A stretch of 64,000 nt of DNA from Lepeophtheirus salmonis (GCF_016086655.4 NC_052138.2:2728001-2792000), one strand, 5' to 3'; shown: positions 25,277-37,833, counted from the first letter of the stretch. The notes: generated by a model not told the origin, from the letters alone. A program made the numbers and translations.

Positions 25277-26091
25277 TTATAAATTGAATGTTTTTTTCAA
25301 CTGCTGAATCGTGTCCTCTGGAGAAATGACTGTAAATCCCTTGGTCCTTGGGTCCTCAAAGATTTCATAATCGTTTCCACCAGGAGATGTCTTATCACCG
25401 AAAAAATAAATGTCTTTAAAACCATCCATATCACAGACTCTTTTTAAACAAAATCGTTTATCCCAATTCTCTGGGAAGACGTCAATAGAGATTTGCCCTC
25501 CAAGAGAGACTTGAATTCCCTTGAATCGACTCATGAGAGCATTTGCTAGACCCTGGCGAATCCCTTCTTTTTTGTCTAGCTCAAAGAATTGAAGGCGGTG
25601 TTCATGGGAGACGGAGCGACCAGGGGGAGATATGTTGATGAGTCCATTTCGGAACTCTACGAAATTTCCTCTTTTGACGGGAAGGCGAATTTTAGAGAGA
25701 TAATCCAGGGCAAAGTTGATTATGTCTGAAAGAAAAAAAAGGAGTACAAATGAAGGAAAGGCTTTTCAAGTGGATCAACTACAAGACCTTGACATTTGTC
25801 CTCTCCAAGGGCATTGGAAATGGACTCTTTCGTCACACATTCCCCATTTTTGTAGCCAACGAGTCCATTTTCAGCAAAAACATAGTCCCATGAGGTAATG
25901 AGTTTTGATTCGTCCCCTTGAGCGATTTGCTCGGCTATTTTAGACAAATCCGATCCTCCCACGATCCCTACAGTAAACTCCGGCTTCAAAACCTCATCAT
26001 AAAAGGATTGTGTCTCTTTGGTGATCGTTAAACGACTTTGCGTCAAAGTTCCATCCACATCAAAGAGAATCAAGGTGCTCTTCCGACTCAT
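25277..26091 (-). CDS. PMM2: Phosphomannomutase
   Basis: Phosphomannomutase converts mannose-6-phosphate to mannose-1-phosphate for GDP-mannose and N-glycan synthesis in the cytosol. Two exons on the minus strand, 26091-25788 and 25725-25277, splice in frame to 250 residues (human PMM2 has 246). The HAD nucleophile motif DVDGTLT is at residues 11-17. KRGNFVEFRNGLINISPPGRS, FELDKKEGIRQ, SLGGQISIDVFPENWDKR and IYFFGDKTSPGGNDYEIF are the expected cap and metal-binding segments. The ATG follows GTTGAAA without an acceptor-like tract, unlike the downstream TAF10. Animals have PMM1/PMM2 paralogues; the symbol reflects the family, not a resolved orthology. Confidence 0.95.
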
Positions 26092-27303
26092 TTTCAACAG
26101 ACAACGATCCCCTTACAGTTGACACCCAATTGACAAACTAAGCCACTTATGAATTATGAAAGAACTACGTAAGAATAGCGGGAGAGCTGAGAGAGCTCTG
26201 CTCTCACTTTGACTTCATAAGGATTGTAATGCGAGCGATTCCATCCAAGCTCTACTATTAAAATACGTACCTGTGCTCAAATTATTAATGTTATTAAATC
26301 ATCATCAATATTATTTTATCACAATTATATTACGCTGGATGACGTCATGAGCATCTTGTATAAACGCGTCAGCTACATCCATTATAATTCATACAGCTAA
26401 CTCTAGCATTTAGCTATTTCCTCGCTTCATCTAATATCCATCGTTAGTCAGGAAGGATTTTCAGTTCTCATCACTGAAAGTTTTCTAGCGTAGAGTAGGA
26501 CGTCATTGGGACCCACAAAAAAGGAATAAACTATTCATAATAATTGAAAAGCCTAAATTTATTGGTAATAATTAAAGAATCAATGAACAAAATAAATTTA
26601 AATGACTCCATTCAGTATTTTTATGCAACAAACTTACAGAAACAAATGCGCCCAACGACGTCACCAGAAACAGAAGGAGAGGGAATGAATTAATAAATCT
26701 GCTGCGTTTGCCCTAGGGTTTCCTTGTTGTCTAATCTTTTCCAAATATAACATTGATTGTTCATCCCCTTTTATCAAGTGGGGATTTGCTTTTCTTCATC
26801 ATATATAGTAGATATTAACTGAATATACTGTATTAATGTCATATTTTATCAAAAGCGCAGCAATACATTCGCAAATACTTAGTGAATGTTCAAAATGGCT
26901 AGTTGTATCCTGCTAACATATACACAGCGTGATGTCGCCAGTAGCAGAAGTACCATATCTTCCGTTAGATACTAATATAGTAAATCCACTCTTAATGTTT
27001 ATAATGCATAAATAAATTGATTGATTAGGTATAATGAAAATGACATTTTTAAGTCATTAATAGAAAGCAAGGACAATTAAGTCTTCATATTAGAATGAAT
27101 GATAATGCTATATTATGCATGAAATATGTGAAAAGGCCAAAGTTAGCTATAAAAAGCAGTTGGTAATATTGATGACAGAGGCGGAAGCTCAACTAAACTT
27201 CCTTTCTGCACGTGAACCCCTTGGCGGTGAGACGTTTTTTCTTTATATACTATATATTTACCTTATGTGAATTTGTTTTATATATCTTTAATTATAGCTA
27301 AGG
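26092..27303. promoter_or_regulatory. Divergent promoter region between PMM2 and RpS6
   Basis: The two genes point away from each other across 1.2 kb. A full CRE octamer TGACGTCA lies at 26340-26347. Near 27198-27207 the tract CTTCCTTTCT looks like a 5' TOP start, and a UTR intron from 27227 (GTGAGA) to 27297 (ATTATAG) would join it to the RpS6 ATG exon. The rest is AT-rich without further recognised signals. Confidence 0.45.
27198..27226 (+). promoter_or_regulatory. Candidate 5' TOP leader of RpS6
   Basis: CTTCCTTTCTG is a pyrimidine tract like those that start ribosomal protein mRNAs and place them under mTOR/LARP1 control. It is followed by a GTGAG donor at 27227. The transcription start was not measured; this is inferred from motif and place. 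Confidence 0.4.
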
Positions 27304-28150
27304 ATGAAGCTGAACGTGTCTTATCCCCGAACGGGTTGCCAAAAGCTCTTCGAAATAAACGATGAACATAAGGTGAGTTAGTCCGAGGGGAGGGGGTGAA
27401 TGGAAGTCCTTATTTATGTATGATTGTAGGTCCGACCTTTTTACGAGAAGCGTATGGGCCAAGAAGTTGAGGCCAACTCTCTTGGAGAAGAATGGAAGGA
27501 CTATGTCTTTCGCATCACTGGTGGAAACGATAAGCAAGGTTTCCCCATGAAGCAGGGTGTTATGACCCAGGGTCGCGTCCGTCTTCTTTTGAAGAAGGGT
27601 CATTCCTGCTACAGACAGAGACGGTAAATATTCCTTACTGTACTGATGATTGGCGGTCATTGATTGTTATGTTTATAGGACTGGAGAGCGTAAGCGCAAA
27701 TCCGTCCGTGGTTGCATCGTGGACAGCAACTTGTCTGTTTTGTCCCTTGCAATTGTCAAGAAGGGAGAAAAGGAGATCCCCGGTCTGACCGAAAACATTG
27801 TCCCAAGACGTCTTGGACCCAAAAGAGCATCCAAGATCCGCAAGCTCTTCAACTTGACCAAGGGAGACAACGTCTGCCAGTTTGTGATCAAGCGTCCTCT
27901 TCCAGTTAAGGATGGAAAGAAACTTAAATACAAGTCTCCCAAGATTCAACGCCTAGTGACCCCTACTGTCTTGCAAAGGAAGCGTCACAGAGTCGCCCTT
28001 AAGCGCCGTCGTACTGAGAAAAATCGTCAGGCTGCTGCTGAATATGCTAAAATTTTGGCTCAACGTCAAAAGGAGGCAAAGGAAGCGAAGGAACTTCGTC
28101 GTAAGCGCTCAGCTTCCATAAGAGAAACCCGTAACTCAACCCACAAATAA
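27304..28150 (+). CDS. RpS6: 40S ribosomal protein S6 (eS6)
   Basis: eS6 is a small-subunit ribosomal protein and a target of S6 kinase. Three exons, 27304-27372, 27430-27623 and 27679-28150, give 244 residues, the usual length. The sequence MKLNVSYPRTGCQK, RMGQEVEANSLGEEW, GGNDKQGFPMKQG and GHSCYRQRRTGERKRKSV are diagnostic. The C-terminal helix (QRQKEAKEAKELRRKR) leads to RRKRSASIRE, the serine cluster normally phosphorylated. A poly(A) signal AATAAA is at 28194-28199. Codon use is more biased and GC-richer than in the neighbours, as expected for a highly expressed gene. Several long antisense frames over it are shadows. Confidence 0.98.
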
Positions 28151-30591
28151 ATATATAAGCGTCTCGTATGTTTTGTTAAAACCTCAGAACGTTAATAAAA
28201 ACGTTAAAAACAGCATGGATATCCTTCTATTTCCTTTGCAACAAGTGTCGTGCTCATTTTTGCTTATTAAGTTGGCTCTGCTGTACTTAATTTTGTTGGT
28301 GGTTTTATTGTTTGAAGTTCTGATAAAAATTCATGAGTTGTCGAGCACGTGTCTAATGGTACTATGGAATTTTAGTTTAGTTGTCCGAATTATTCATTAA
28401 ATTAAGTTAGATTCAAAGCCTTCTTAAACAATGGGGGTGTGGATTTTATGATAGGACATTATTTGTTGGTTTTTTTAGTGATAAAAGTACTAACATATAT
28501 GCACTCTTGAAGAAAACCTCCGTAATTTTATTTGTAACTATTTTTGAATAGCTTTGTTTAATTTTTTTGGGTAGATTCAACTTCGGACCGAACTGCTTGG
28601 TAGCAGTTTTTGGTTAATATATATATATATACAGCTCAATAATCTATGTACATATTTCGGTTAACTATAGGCTTAGTATTCATATTTCTGGGAAGAGTTG
28701 AGATACTCGAGAAGGGTAACTATAGGTTAGAGCCTACGTTTAATTAATGCGATGGTGTATGGCACCGATAACTCTTTATTATGTTATTATGCGAACTGTG
28801 GAAACAGCTACGTCTGTACGGGAACAAATTCAGTACATTTTATGTATTTTACCCATAATGCACTATTATAAAATGGGGAATCTTGCTTAAGTTGTCGCCG
28901 AAGCTAAGTGATCACTGTTTCAGTTTCCTTTTTGCCTAACCGCTTAATACAGGTTTGACTCTATTTGCGTTCTTGCGCCTCTGCATTTGGGGGCATTGGT
29001 CATAATGAGAAAAACTTCAGAGTTTTAAGTTCATGGGATAATATTATATTGCTGAAATGGTATTAATTGATAAAAGGGTATTTTCTGATAAAACAAAAGG
29101 AGTAACTTTCTTGTAGCTTCAACTTTTTTACTGATTTGGGATCCCCTGCTTTTTGTTTTAGAATAATTCTTAATAAGCTATTAATCTATAAAAAGTTCGT
29201 AAAATTCATAATATAAATTTTGTTTTCATTTATTTTTACTATTAATAAATATTTAATATAGATCAGCTAACCCTGGTATAATGACTAGGGCTCTAATATT
29301 TCCTCCCTAAAAATGGTATCCTCTGTTGATTTGTCTTATAAGTTATAACCTCAATACCATCATGAAACCCTTTAGTATAATATTAATAAAAAGTCGAAAA
29401 TAGAAAATTATTATTTTTGGTGGCCTTTCTTGAAAATGGTTGGTTATGTCTAGAGTATAAAGCCTTTATAACAGTACATAGCGTATGAACTTTAGTTCAG
29501 AGGTACTTGAATCAGATGGGAAGTGGAGGAAGCAAAAACATTTTAATTACATTAATTATTTAAAAACTTCGAAACTTTATTTATTGGCCTTACTATTAAT
29601 CCGTATTATGAGACCAATCACTTCTAGGTCCAAAAAATTGATACTTAACATATTAACAAACTCCCCCTTGTTGAATTTGGTTGATTTTACACTACATTCA
29701 ATACTTTGTTTTAAATAAAAATCAGATTTTAATGAAATATTTAGCAATAAAAATAATAAATGAATAGCTATATAGAAAATTGTACACTTTTCAACTTAGA
29801 AAACCTATTTCATACGCGACCATTCCATAGTTCAGTGATTTGCAAATGGTGTGCAGTGAGACATTTCATAGAAAATAATCAATGTAAATGTATAATTTTC
29901 AAAATATATTAATTTTATTTAAGACACCCTCAAACCTCACGATATGATCATCACCGATTTTGACCATTTTTTGGTCAGGGTCTTTATCCTAACAAAAGAA
30001 AGCTATCTGTGAAATTTTACACTTATGCAAGTACGAGTGTTTGTTTGGGAGTTCCTCAAAGTTTGGCCCTTTTCGAAGGATCCTTAAACTGCTGAAAGTG
30101 AACCGACTTCATTAATGGATGTATAAAAATACTCACAAGTACTTTAATTTAATTTTTATTAAAAAAATACCATGAAACTTTTATTGCAAACAATTAGAGT
30201 GGGATCTCAATGATACCATCTTCATTAGGGCCTATAACTGGAAAATATCATATTTTCCATACTAGTAAATTTCTTATTTTCCCACCTTCATTTGCCAGTT
30301 CAAATCTAATTATTTCATTAAAAGTAGAAGAATTTTTGCTACTTTAAGCGCAATTTGCAGTGCCTATAAATGATTAATCAAAATAATTATATCCATAGAA
30401 ATTGAAGATAACTATTATATATCTCGAAAAATACATATGCAATCCAGGCTCAATTTTTATAAAAATAATTCTAGCTTGTTTTTGGGTTGACGAGCCACAT
30501 ATAATTTTGGATTTTGTCAGCTGATCGTTGAATAAGCACCGTGAATATCTGTAAACGTAAACATTTAAATAAACGAGTGATCTCCTTCGCA
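28151..30591. other. Intergenic region, no gene seen
   Basis: 2.4 kb, AT-rich. It starts with the RpS6 3' UTR and ends with the mL65 leader. Short frames at 28173-28400 and 29485-29718 show no family signal. A (TA)n stretch is near 28616-28631. I see no transposon termini here. Confidence 0.5.
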
Positions 30592-32337
30592 ATGCTCCGT
30601 GTGAGGAACTATATTGCCTCTCGATGTTTCCATGGAGTGGCACCCCCACCGGAGGAGTCTGTCTACTCCAAGAAGCCAGAGTATCCTCCTCTTCCAAAGT
30701 ATCCGGATAGCATGTACAAGACAGAAAAGGACAAAGTCATTTGTAAAATGCGGTCTTTGGATACCGTTGAGGAAAAGGCCTATTACTTGAATCTACCCAA
30801 GTACTATGGGTGGTTCAGTGTAAACATCCAAGAGGATTTCGTTCGCTATGGCTCTTTAAAGTTTGCCAAGTGTGCGACGGCATCAGATGTAGTTGATGGA
30901 GAAAATCTCCCTGTGTCTCACTCAGAAGACTCCAAGAGAATTACGACTGAATCCTTGGATATCCTCAAAACCTATATTAATTCTTACAGAAACTCCACAG
31001 TGCCCCCTTACTCTGTTCGAGGTGATGATGTAGAGGAAAGGAAGGACTTCATCAAATATAATCAAGGGGAGCTGAGCAAACTCAACTTCCTATCTGGTCT
31101 GGATAGGATCCTCTCTATTATCACAAACAATACCTCAGCAACAGATTTGAATGCCAGGCTAGAAGCATTCTGGTTTAAGGGAGGATTTGATCCAGATGCA
31201 CTAATGGTTCGCAAACGAAGAGGTGACGTAAAGTCACGAATAAAGAGAAATATTCTTAAAGGGACCATAGAAGATCATCATGACATTATTTATGAGAGCT
31301 ACGATAGACCCATGGCCTATATTGGGTGTCCTCTTATAACTAAACGGAATCCTTATTTCCTTCCAAGTTTCTTAGATATGGAACAATGCCGTAGAGAATT
31401 TCAAAGTTACAAAGAGGCTGAAGAGTTTTTTCATGATCCCAAGTCTCTGGGATACCCATATAAGCATGTCCATGGTCGTAATATTCCCTGTGTTTGGACG
31501 GGGAGCAAAAATCCTTGTCTCAACATATCTTACCTATCTTCCTTAAATCGGTTTAAGAAATCCACGAGTGAGTCTTCCTTCTCTGAGGATATAGCTGAGC
31601 ACATGACTCCAAATGAAGAAGCTCTCATCAAATCCATTTTCCATTCATTTGCTGCTACACTTTCCTCATCCACATACTTTGGTTTTACTCCCTTCAACAA
31701 CCCCACTTATCCCATTTCTACTCGGACAGCCGTATTTGATGGTCAGTCCATGGCACTGAGTGTTTATCAACTCAATCGTACAGAGCTTCACCAAACTCAA
31801 GATGATGAAGAAGGGCGTGACCTAAGGAATAAGTTATGGTTTAGCCCCTATAGAGAACTATACACTCTAGACTCTGAGGGATCTCTTTCTCATATTAATG
31901 AGGACTTACTTCAGGATTTGATATCCATTTATTTAGAAAAAGGAGATGTATCGAAGGAACACACTCCTTACCTTCATCCACAATATAAGTATATTCATCA
32001 AATTAAATCAGCTTATGATAGAGAGTATTTCTGGAAGAGGTATTTGACGATGAACAATCCAAGTATGGACAACTTGAAACGCCCAACAATCGAGCCTTGG
32101 GAAAAAATACATTTGATCGATAATCCTAGTAGCATGTCTATGCTTGGATTACGTGACAGACAGTGGTTCCGTATGGCAAAGTATGACTTCCGTGGCCGTG
32201 AGCATTGGGATCCAGAATTTAGAAAGCTAGACTATTATGAGCCCCCTTATTTACCAGTTAAATTTAGAAAAACTCGAAATCCATTCAAGAGAAATCAATA
32301 TCGAACACGGAAAGTGACGATTCCTGTTCCTAAATAA
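30592..32337 (+). CDS. MRPS30: Mitochondrial ribosomal protein mL65 (MRPS30/PDCD9)
   Basis: mL65 (formerly MRPS30 or PDCD9) is a metazoan-specific protein of the mitochondrial large subunit. The single exon encodes 581 residues from ATG 30592; an upstream in-frame GTG exists but no ATG. The N-terminus MLRVRNYIASRCFHG looks like a mitochondrial leader. Family-like segments include YYGWFSVN near the N-terminus, the SYDRPMAYIGCPLITKRNP region, CVWTGSKNPC, and the conserved AVFDGQSMALSVYQLN. The C-terminus is very basic (FRKTRNPFKRNQYRTRK). AATAAA overlaps the stop. The length exceeds human MRPS30 (about 439). No frame damage. Confidence 0.85.
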   Translation: MLRVRNYIASRCFHGVAPPPEESVYSKKPEYPPLPKYPDSMYKTEKDKVICKMRSLDTVEEKAYYLNLPKYYGWFSVNIQEDFVRYGSLKFAKCATASDVVDGENLPVSHSEDSKRITTESLDILKTYINSYRNSTVPPYSVRGDDVEERKDFIKYNQGELSKLNFLSGLDRILSIITNNTSATDLNARLEAFWFKGGFDPDALMVRKRRGDVKSRIKRNILKGTIEDHHDIIYESYDRPMAYIGCPLITKRNPYFLPSFLDMEQCRREFQSYKEAEEFFHDPKSLGYPYKHVHGRNIPCVWTGSKNPCLNISYLSSLNRFKKSTSESSFSEDIAEHMTPNEEALIKSIFHSFAATLSSSTYFGFTPFNNPTYPISTRTAVFDGQSMALSVYQLNRTELHQTQDDEEGRDLRNKLWFSPYRELYTLDSEGSLSHINEDLLQDLISIYLEKGDVSKEHTPYLHPQYKYIHQIKSAYDREYFWKRYLTMNNPSMDNLKRPTIEPWEKIHLIDNPSSMSMLGLRDRQWFRMAKYDFRGREHWDPEFRKLDYYEPPYLPVKFRKTRNPFKRNQYRTRKVTIPVPK

Positions 32338-32465
32338 ACAAGCCTTTTTATATTAGTGATTGACTAATATTGTTTATTCTTGGATTGTCTTGTTTATAAA
32401 TTGATAATTATTTATTATATGAATATATTCAGTTACAATTTCACATTGATTGATTTATTTTATTA

Positions 32466-35400
32466 ATGACGTGCTATAAGGTTCTCTTCATTTTCTTGGC
32501 CACTGTTTCATATTTTGTATATGGTAAAGAGAGGAGAAAATTTGAATCTTCCTCAGTAGAGGATTTGGAACAAAATTACTATGGGTATCATGATATAGAG
32601 GACATCCACAATGCTCCAGAGAAGAGGTGCAATAGCCTTCAAAATTCAAATTAAATGATATTTCATTTTATTTTATTAGTAGAGATGAAAGTTACAAGGA
32701 GAAGGATGAAGGATTTAGAGATGATGATTTAAGTAAGAAATAATATTTTTCATTAATGACATAATGTCTATATATTATCCTATTTTTTAAAAGAAAAATC
32801 CCCAAACAAAACAGAGTCGGATGGTCCATTTACACATGACAATCCTCATGTTAAAGAAGAATTATATGTTAACAGTCAAGAGAATAATGAACAAGATACG
32901 ACTGAACCTCAACTGAATATTCCAAACAAAAGTAATGAAGGTTAGCGGAAAACCCTTGTTGTTAAATAATACTTTATTAATATATTTTTTTAAAGTAGAG
33001 GAACTTCCCATTAGAAGAAGAAGACCTCCGAGAATTAGGAAGGGTGACACAGTTTCAAAAAAAATGGAGGATGATTACGATTCCTACATCCAAGAGAACC
33101 AGAGTAATTCAATGAAGACTCCCAAAAGTAATAGGAGGAATATTGAGGGAAGAAGACGTGATCAATCCTTTAGTATGAAATCTAAAAATCCTAATAAAAA
33201 AAGGAAGCCCTCCAAAAAATTCCGGAGACACCATAGGGGGCATCATCACCATCACTATCGGTCAAAAAGACCTAAGAATAATAAATTACATAAAAATCAG
33301 AAAAAAAAACAGAAAAACAACACAGGAAATAATGAAAGACAATGAACATGATGAGAATGTTGTAACTGATGACTCATCTCATCTCGAATCAGTCAACCAA
33401 TATGGGGATAGTAATTATATTGACGATGGGGAAGTAAATCAGGAGCAGCGACTAAGTGACAAAAGTTTAACAGAAGAAATATTCGTAACTTTACCAACAA
33501 TAGCTTCAACACAGAAGCCACAGAATGATTCTGCATACAGTGAAAAAATAAGTAAAAGAATGAATGGACGAACATTGCGTTTGGGAGATGCAAAAGGCGA
33601 ATATTACAAAAGTATATCCTATGATGATGGAGCTAGCCAACAAAAGATAAATTATAATTCATACATTCCTTCTTCATCCCTCACATCTAATTATGAAGCT
33701 AGCCACATAAAGCCCTCAAGTATGCCTTTTAACAAGGATAATGAACAAACTGAGTTAAGAACTGATCCTAATATACAATTTGATACACATAAGAATATAA
33801 ATTTAGATAGAGGATCTGACCCCATTGCTAAAGATAGTTTTATACAAGAATCAAATGTAGAGACGAATAAAAGGGGCTTCGAACCAGAGTCTGAATATAA
33901 AAATAACTATAGATTAGAATCTAAAGAGGAAGGTAACGGTACATTTAGAGAAGGGTATGAAGATTTAGAGTACGAGAACTCTGGATCAGAATCTACGGAA
34001 GATGAAAAAGAAAAATTCATACAAATGTCTGAAGAGGACGAGTATAAACAAGAATCTGAAGAAGAGGAAAAAGACTACATTAAACATAGTTCTGTCCAGA
34101 ATGAGGATGCAAGTCTTAACAAAGAATATAATGAGCAATTAGAAGAACATGGAAATTTTAAGGATAAATTGGATATCATTGATGATCAATCCCAATTTGA
34201 TCACAAATATGAAAATAAATTTAGAGAAGAAGCTTCTAAAGTTAAGAGTCGTACTCCTAAAATTTCAAAGCATAAGATACAATTATATCAATCCAAATTA
34301 AGTAAAAGACGTTACCATGAAAGACCTGGCTCAATAAATGACCATTCTGATAGATATGATAAAAATGATAATTATGGACGGGAGTCAAATTTAGAAAATG
34401 AAGAAAATTACAGTCAAAGAGACAATAATTCAGACAATGAAGACTATCAGTATGATTCAGACTATGCAGATGATTATAATTTTCACAATAAGGGATTAGA
34501 ACAAAAATTTAACTCAAGGAAAGATAAACATTACAAAAGAGAACGCAAGCAAGAAGATGAACATGGCAGACATCATTCTTATGATAAAAATTATAAACAT
34601 GAACCAGATTTGGAGGAAAACGAAAGATACCCTCAAAATGGTGATTTATCTGAAAATAAGCATGGTGACCGTAGTCAAAATAGAATATCTTTCCATGACA
34701 GAGATAAATACAACAAAAGGGGATATGATCCAGACGATGGTGGAGGCGGAATGTATCATCACTCTTCTCATAGGCACAATAAACGAGAGCCAGTTTTGGA
34801 CAGTGACAGAAAGAACAGTCTAAGTGATGATTTCTCGGACGAACGATATCGTCAAGATTCTGACTATGTGGAGGATGATTATGGACATAGTAGTAAAAAA
34901 ATACACCCCATTTCAGAAGATCATGATAAAAGTTACTATGACGAAAAAGAATATGACGGCAAATATCGCCTTTATTCAGAGGAAAATAGTTTGGAAAAGG
35001 AAAGGTCCAATTCTATGAACAATAAACATTACTATGGAGGGTTAAAACCTGAAAATCAAAATGTATCTATATCCGGAAAGGAAGGGAAGTCGCTCAGATC
35101 TTACCATGAAAAAGACAGATACATGAACGATCAACTGGGGAATAATAAGCGGCATAGGTATAAAGAAATTTCGCACAAAGATAACCATCATCACAGAATT
35201 CAAGATGATTTGGAAAATAAAAATTCCCATCCCCCCTAAAATGGTCTATAAAGATTCTGAACCAATAAATGAAAATCAACTACGACAGAGTACACATTTG
35301 GATGATGACAAAAAGTTACAACGACGATCCCACCATATGGAAGACAAACTCTCTAAAAGTAATGATGAAGAGTCATACCATGGATCCTATCGCGAAGATA

Positions 35401-36353
35401 TTAAACAAAAGCATGAATTGGTTAATGAACGCCTCTTTCAGAAAGTACTTGATCAGAAATTTCTGAAAAAGAGTCATGGTTTAAAAGGTCGCAAAAGATT
35501 ACGCGGGGCTTCCCCACTTGCTCAGCCTCGTAATTCAAATAATCTTCGAGTGTATGATAAAGTTAAAAAAAAGTATCATGATCGAAATCTGTATGGTAAT
35601 GATGCTAAATTGTTAGAACAGGTATCTGATTTGCCGAGTGATAAATATTATAGAGAGGATACGAATTTAGGACAGATGCAAAAAGTTAACAATAATAATT
35701 CATTGCCAGTTGTTGGAGGAAGAAGACAAAAATATTATGGTCCAATTGGTCAACTTCCTCAGACTTTAAGTAATATCGAGGGGACGGGGGTCTTGAAACA
35801 AGGAGCAGTTCCATCAGGAGATCTCACACAAAGAGGAATCCCTTCTTTGTATCCAGTTAATCCACAAATTCTACCGGAGAAGAACGAAGGTTCTCAACAA
35901 ATTCATAATATTAACAACCCCGTGGATGAGACCAAGGAGCTCAAATCCGCTAGACTAAGCTACAACCAACCACTACGAAAGGAAAATGTTGTAGAAGAAA
36001 AAAGTTTGAGAGCCGAAAACCTAAGTAGCCCATTACAAAAAGGAATAAATCCAAATATACAGGTATCAAACGTAGATATAAATGGAGAAGTTTTAAATGA
36101 GCAACTTATTGATGAGCGCAAGGGTAGTCTAGGAGGACAAACATCCAATATTACTGCCGGACTACAAAGTCAATCTAAAAAAGGCTCTTTTAAGCAAGGA
36201 GGAGTTCGGCATCGTTTTAGTGTTATTCATAACCCACACGTCCACCAGGGATCAGATCCAGCAGCAGGGGGTTCTCAACCAACCTACCTTTCAAATGAAA
36301 TCCCATATAATCCAGGAAATAACACTCAAACTATCCTCCCCCCTCAAACATAG
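32466..36353 (+). CDS. Secreted, cysteine-free charged low-complexity protein (two frameshifts in this copy)
   Basis: I do not recognise this family. Exons: 32466-32626, 32680-32732, 32794-32940, 32996-36353. The start MTCYKVLFIFLATVSYFVYG is a convincing signal peptide. Then comes a basic segment with PIRRRRPPRIRK and RRHHRGHHHHHYRSK, a long Asp/Glu/Lys/Ser/Tyr/Asn-rich region with many DDY, SEE and KHH words, and a less charged Gly/Pro/Gln-rich C-terminus (KYYGPIGQLPQ, VHQGSDPAAGG). I see no cysteine after the signal peptide, so it is probably disordered. The frame breaks at an A9 run (33301-33309) and a C6 run (35231-35236). Removing one base from each gives exactly 1238 codons plus stop. 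Matrix, cuticle or secretion roles are possible but unproven. Confidence 0.75.
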
Positions 36354-36821
36354 CTACATAGATAAGAACTTTTATAATTATAAAAAAAAAAAAAAATATT
36401 CTGATGAATTGTTAATTGACTTAATTGTTTATTTCGCGAAATTTTTTACCAAATTAGAAAAATACTTACTATAACAATAAATAAACAATGAAGAAGAAAT
36501 TGAGATTTAATTAAACAACAATATTGCAGATGACGTTTCATAATTAAATAATATATTTTCTCGACGGAATCTAATGTATAATTTTCAAAATAAGTCGAAG
36601 AATATTATAAGTAGATTGATAAACATATAAAAATAATTAATTAATCAACTATCAAATTTCTTGAATGGTCTAGAGACTTAGCCACGAATAACTTTAGTTA
36701 TGAAGTCATCACGAAAAGGTTTTTTTTTTTTTTTTTAAATAACAACCCGAAAAATGTATGTACTTGATTAAAAAAAATTGATTTTGTAGTTTATAAAAAA
36801 GGAGAATTAGTGATGTATTAT
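36354..36821. other. Convergent 3' flanks
   Basis: AT-rich 3' flanks of the secreted-protein gene (+) and YIF1 (-). A T-run lies near 36720-36736. No gene. Confidence 0.6.
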
Positions 36822-37833
36822 TTAAACCATAACATACGAGAACGTGAACCACCAGAGGAAGAAGGGTTGCACTCCGGTTATAAAGAGAAGGATATACATT
36901 TTGCCGGCTGTATTAGATCCTCCAACCCCCCCACGCTCAGGATTTATCCGTCGTTTCAAACTCCGAGCTAAAAAGACCATGACTGCAATGGATGTGTAGA
37001 TCAGTGATAGATAATAAATGAGTCTGGAGCCAATAAGTCCTATTAGACAGAGAAGTACGACTCCAACATATTTGTAAGAGCTATATGCTAAAACATCCCA
37101 TTTAGACAAGTCCGAAGGAATGTTGAAGATAAAAGAGGAGAAATAAAAAATCCCCATTTCGAGAAGAAGCCAGAGAAGGGCTGAATACGCCGTTGTAGCG
37201 AGTCCATCTGGAGTAAAAGCATTCATGAGACCACTGATGTATCCAGATACAAGGATATAGGTAACATAGGACATTAATGGTATATATAGATCGGTGGCGT
37301 TAACATCACATTTAGGCATAACAGGGCCTCCCTCTTCGGAAAAGGACTTGGCCCAGTTAGATTTGGTAAATGGAAAAAGAATAATACGAAGCTTGGAGGC
37401 TACATAGGCCGTATCCACTGCGAAGTAATAGCGTAAAACCTCCAAATTAATGTACTTATCCCAATTCTTTTGTATTTCAGCACTGCCTTTGCCCACAAAC
37501 TCCTGACCATAAGCCATGGCCATCCCAGATATCATTGGGTTGGATTGCAAAAATTCTCCCACTTGACCGGGACCTAATGGAGCGTTCGAAGTATGCTACA
37601 AGTAAACATATTATTAGCTAAAGGACTACTTTGGAACCTCTTCCGAGTCTCACTTGTTGTTGCTGCTGCTGTTGCGTCGCATAGTAATCATTGGGATTGT
37701 AGTAACCAGCACCTGGAGCCCCGTAATAATTGGGATCATATCCTTGTTGTTGAGGATCTTCATACCCCGCATACTGCTCATTTGGATCATGGGATCCGTA
37801 GTAATCCTGACCATTATAATTGTCCCAAGACAT
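36822..37833 (-). CDS. YIF1: YIF1-type ER-Golgi membrane protein
   Basis: YIF1 binds YIP1 and works in COPII transport between ER and Golgi. Two exons, 37833-37654 and 37595-36822, give 317 residues. The N-terminus MSWDNYNGQDYYG is Tyr/Gly/Pro/Gln-rich and ends in a run of glutamines at the splice site. After NPMISGMAMAYGQEFVGKG comes NLEVLRYYFAVDTAYV and KLRIILFPFTKSNW, then VNATDLYIPLMSYVTYIL, all characteristic of YIF1A/B. Five hydrophobic membrane segments follow, including KYVGVVLLCLIGLIGSRLIYY, and the chain ends QPFFLWWFTFSYVMV. The two vertebrate paralogues cannot be separated here. Confidence 0.92.

Noticed and set aside
27298..27949. Long minus-strand frames over RpS6
   Set aside because: They are shadows of the conserved RpS6 exons on the other strand and cross its introns.
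33235..33265. His-rich HHRGHHHHHY stretch as a zinc-binding domain
   Set aside because: Low-complexity context with no cysteines; called only as composition.
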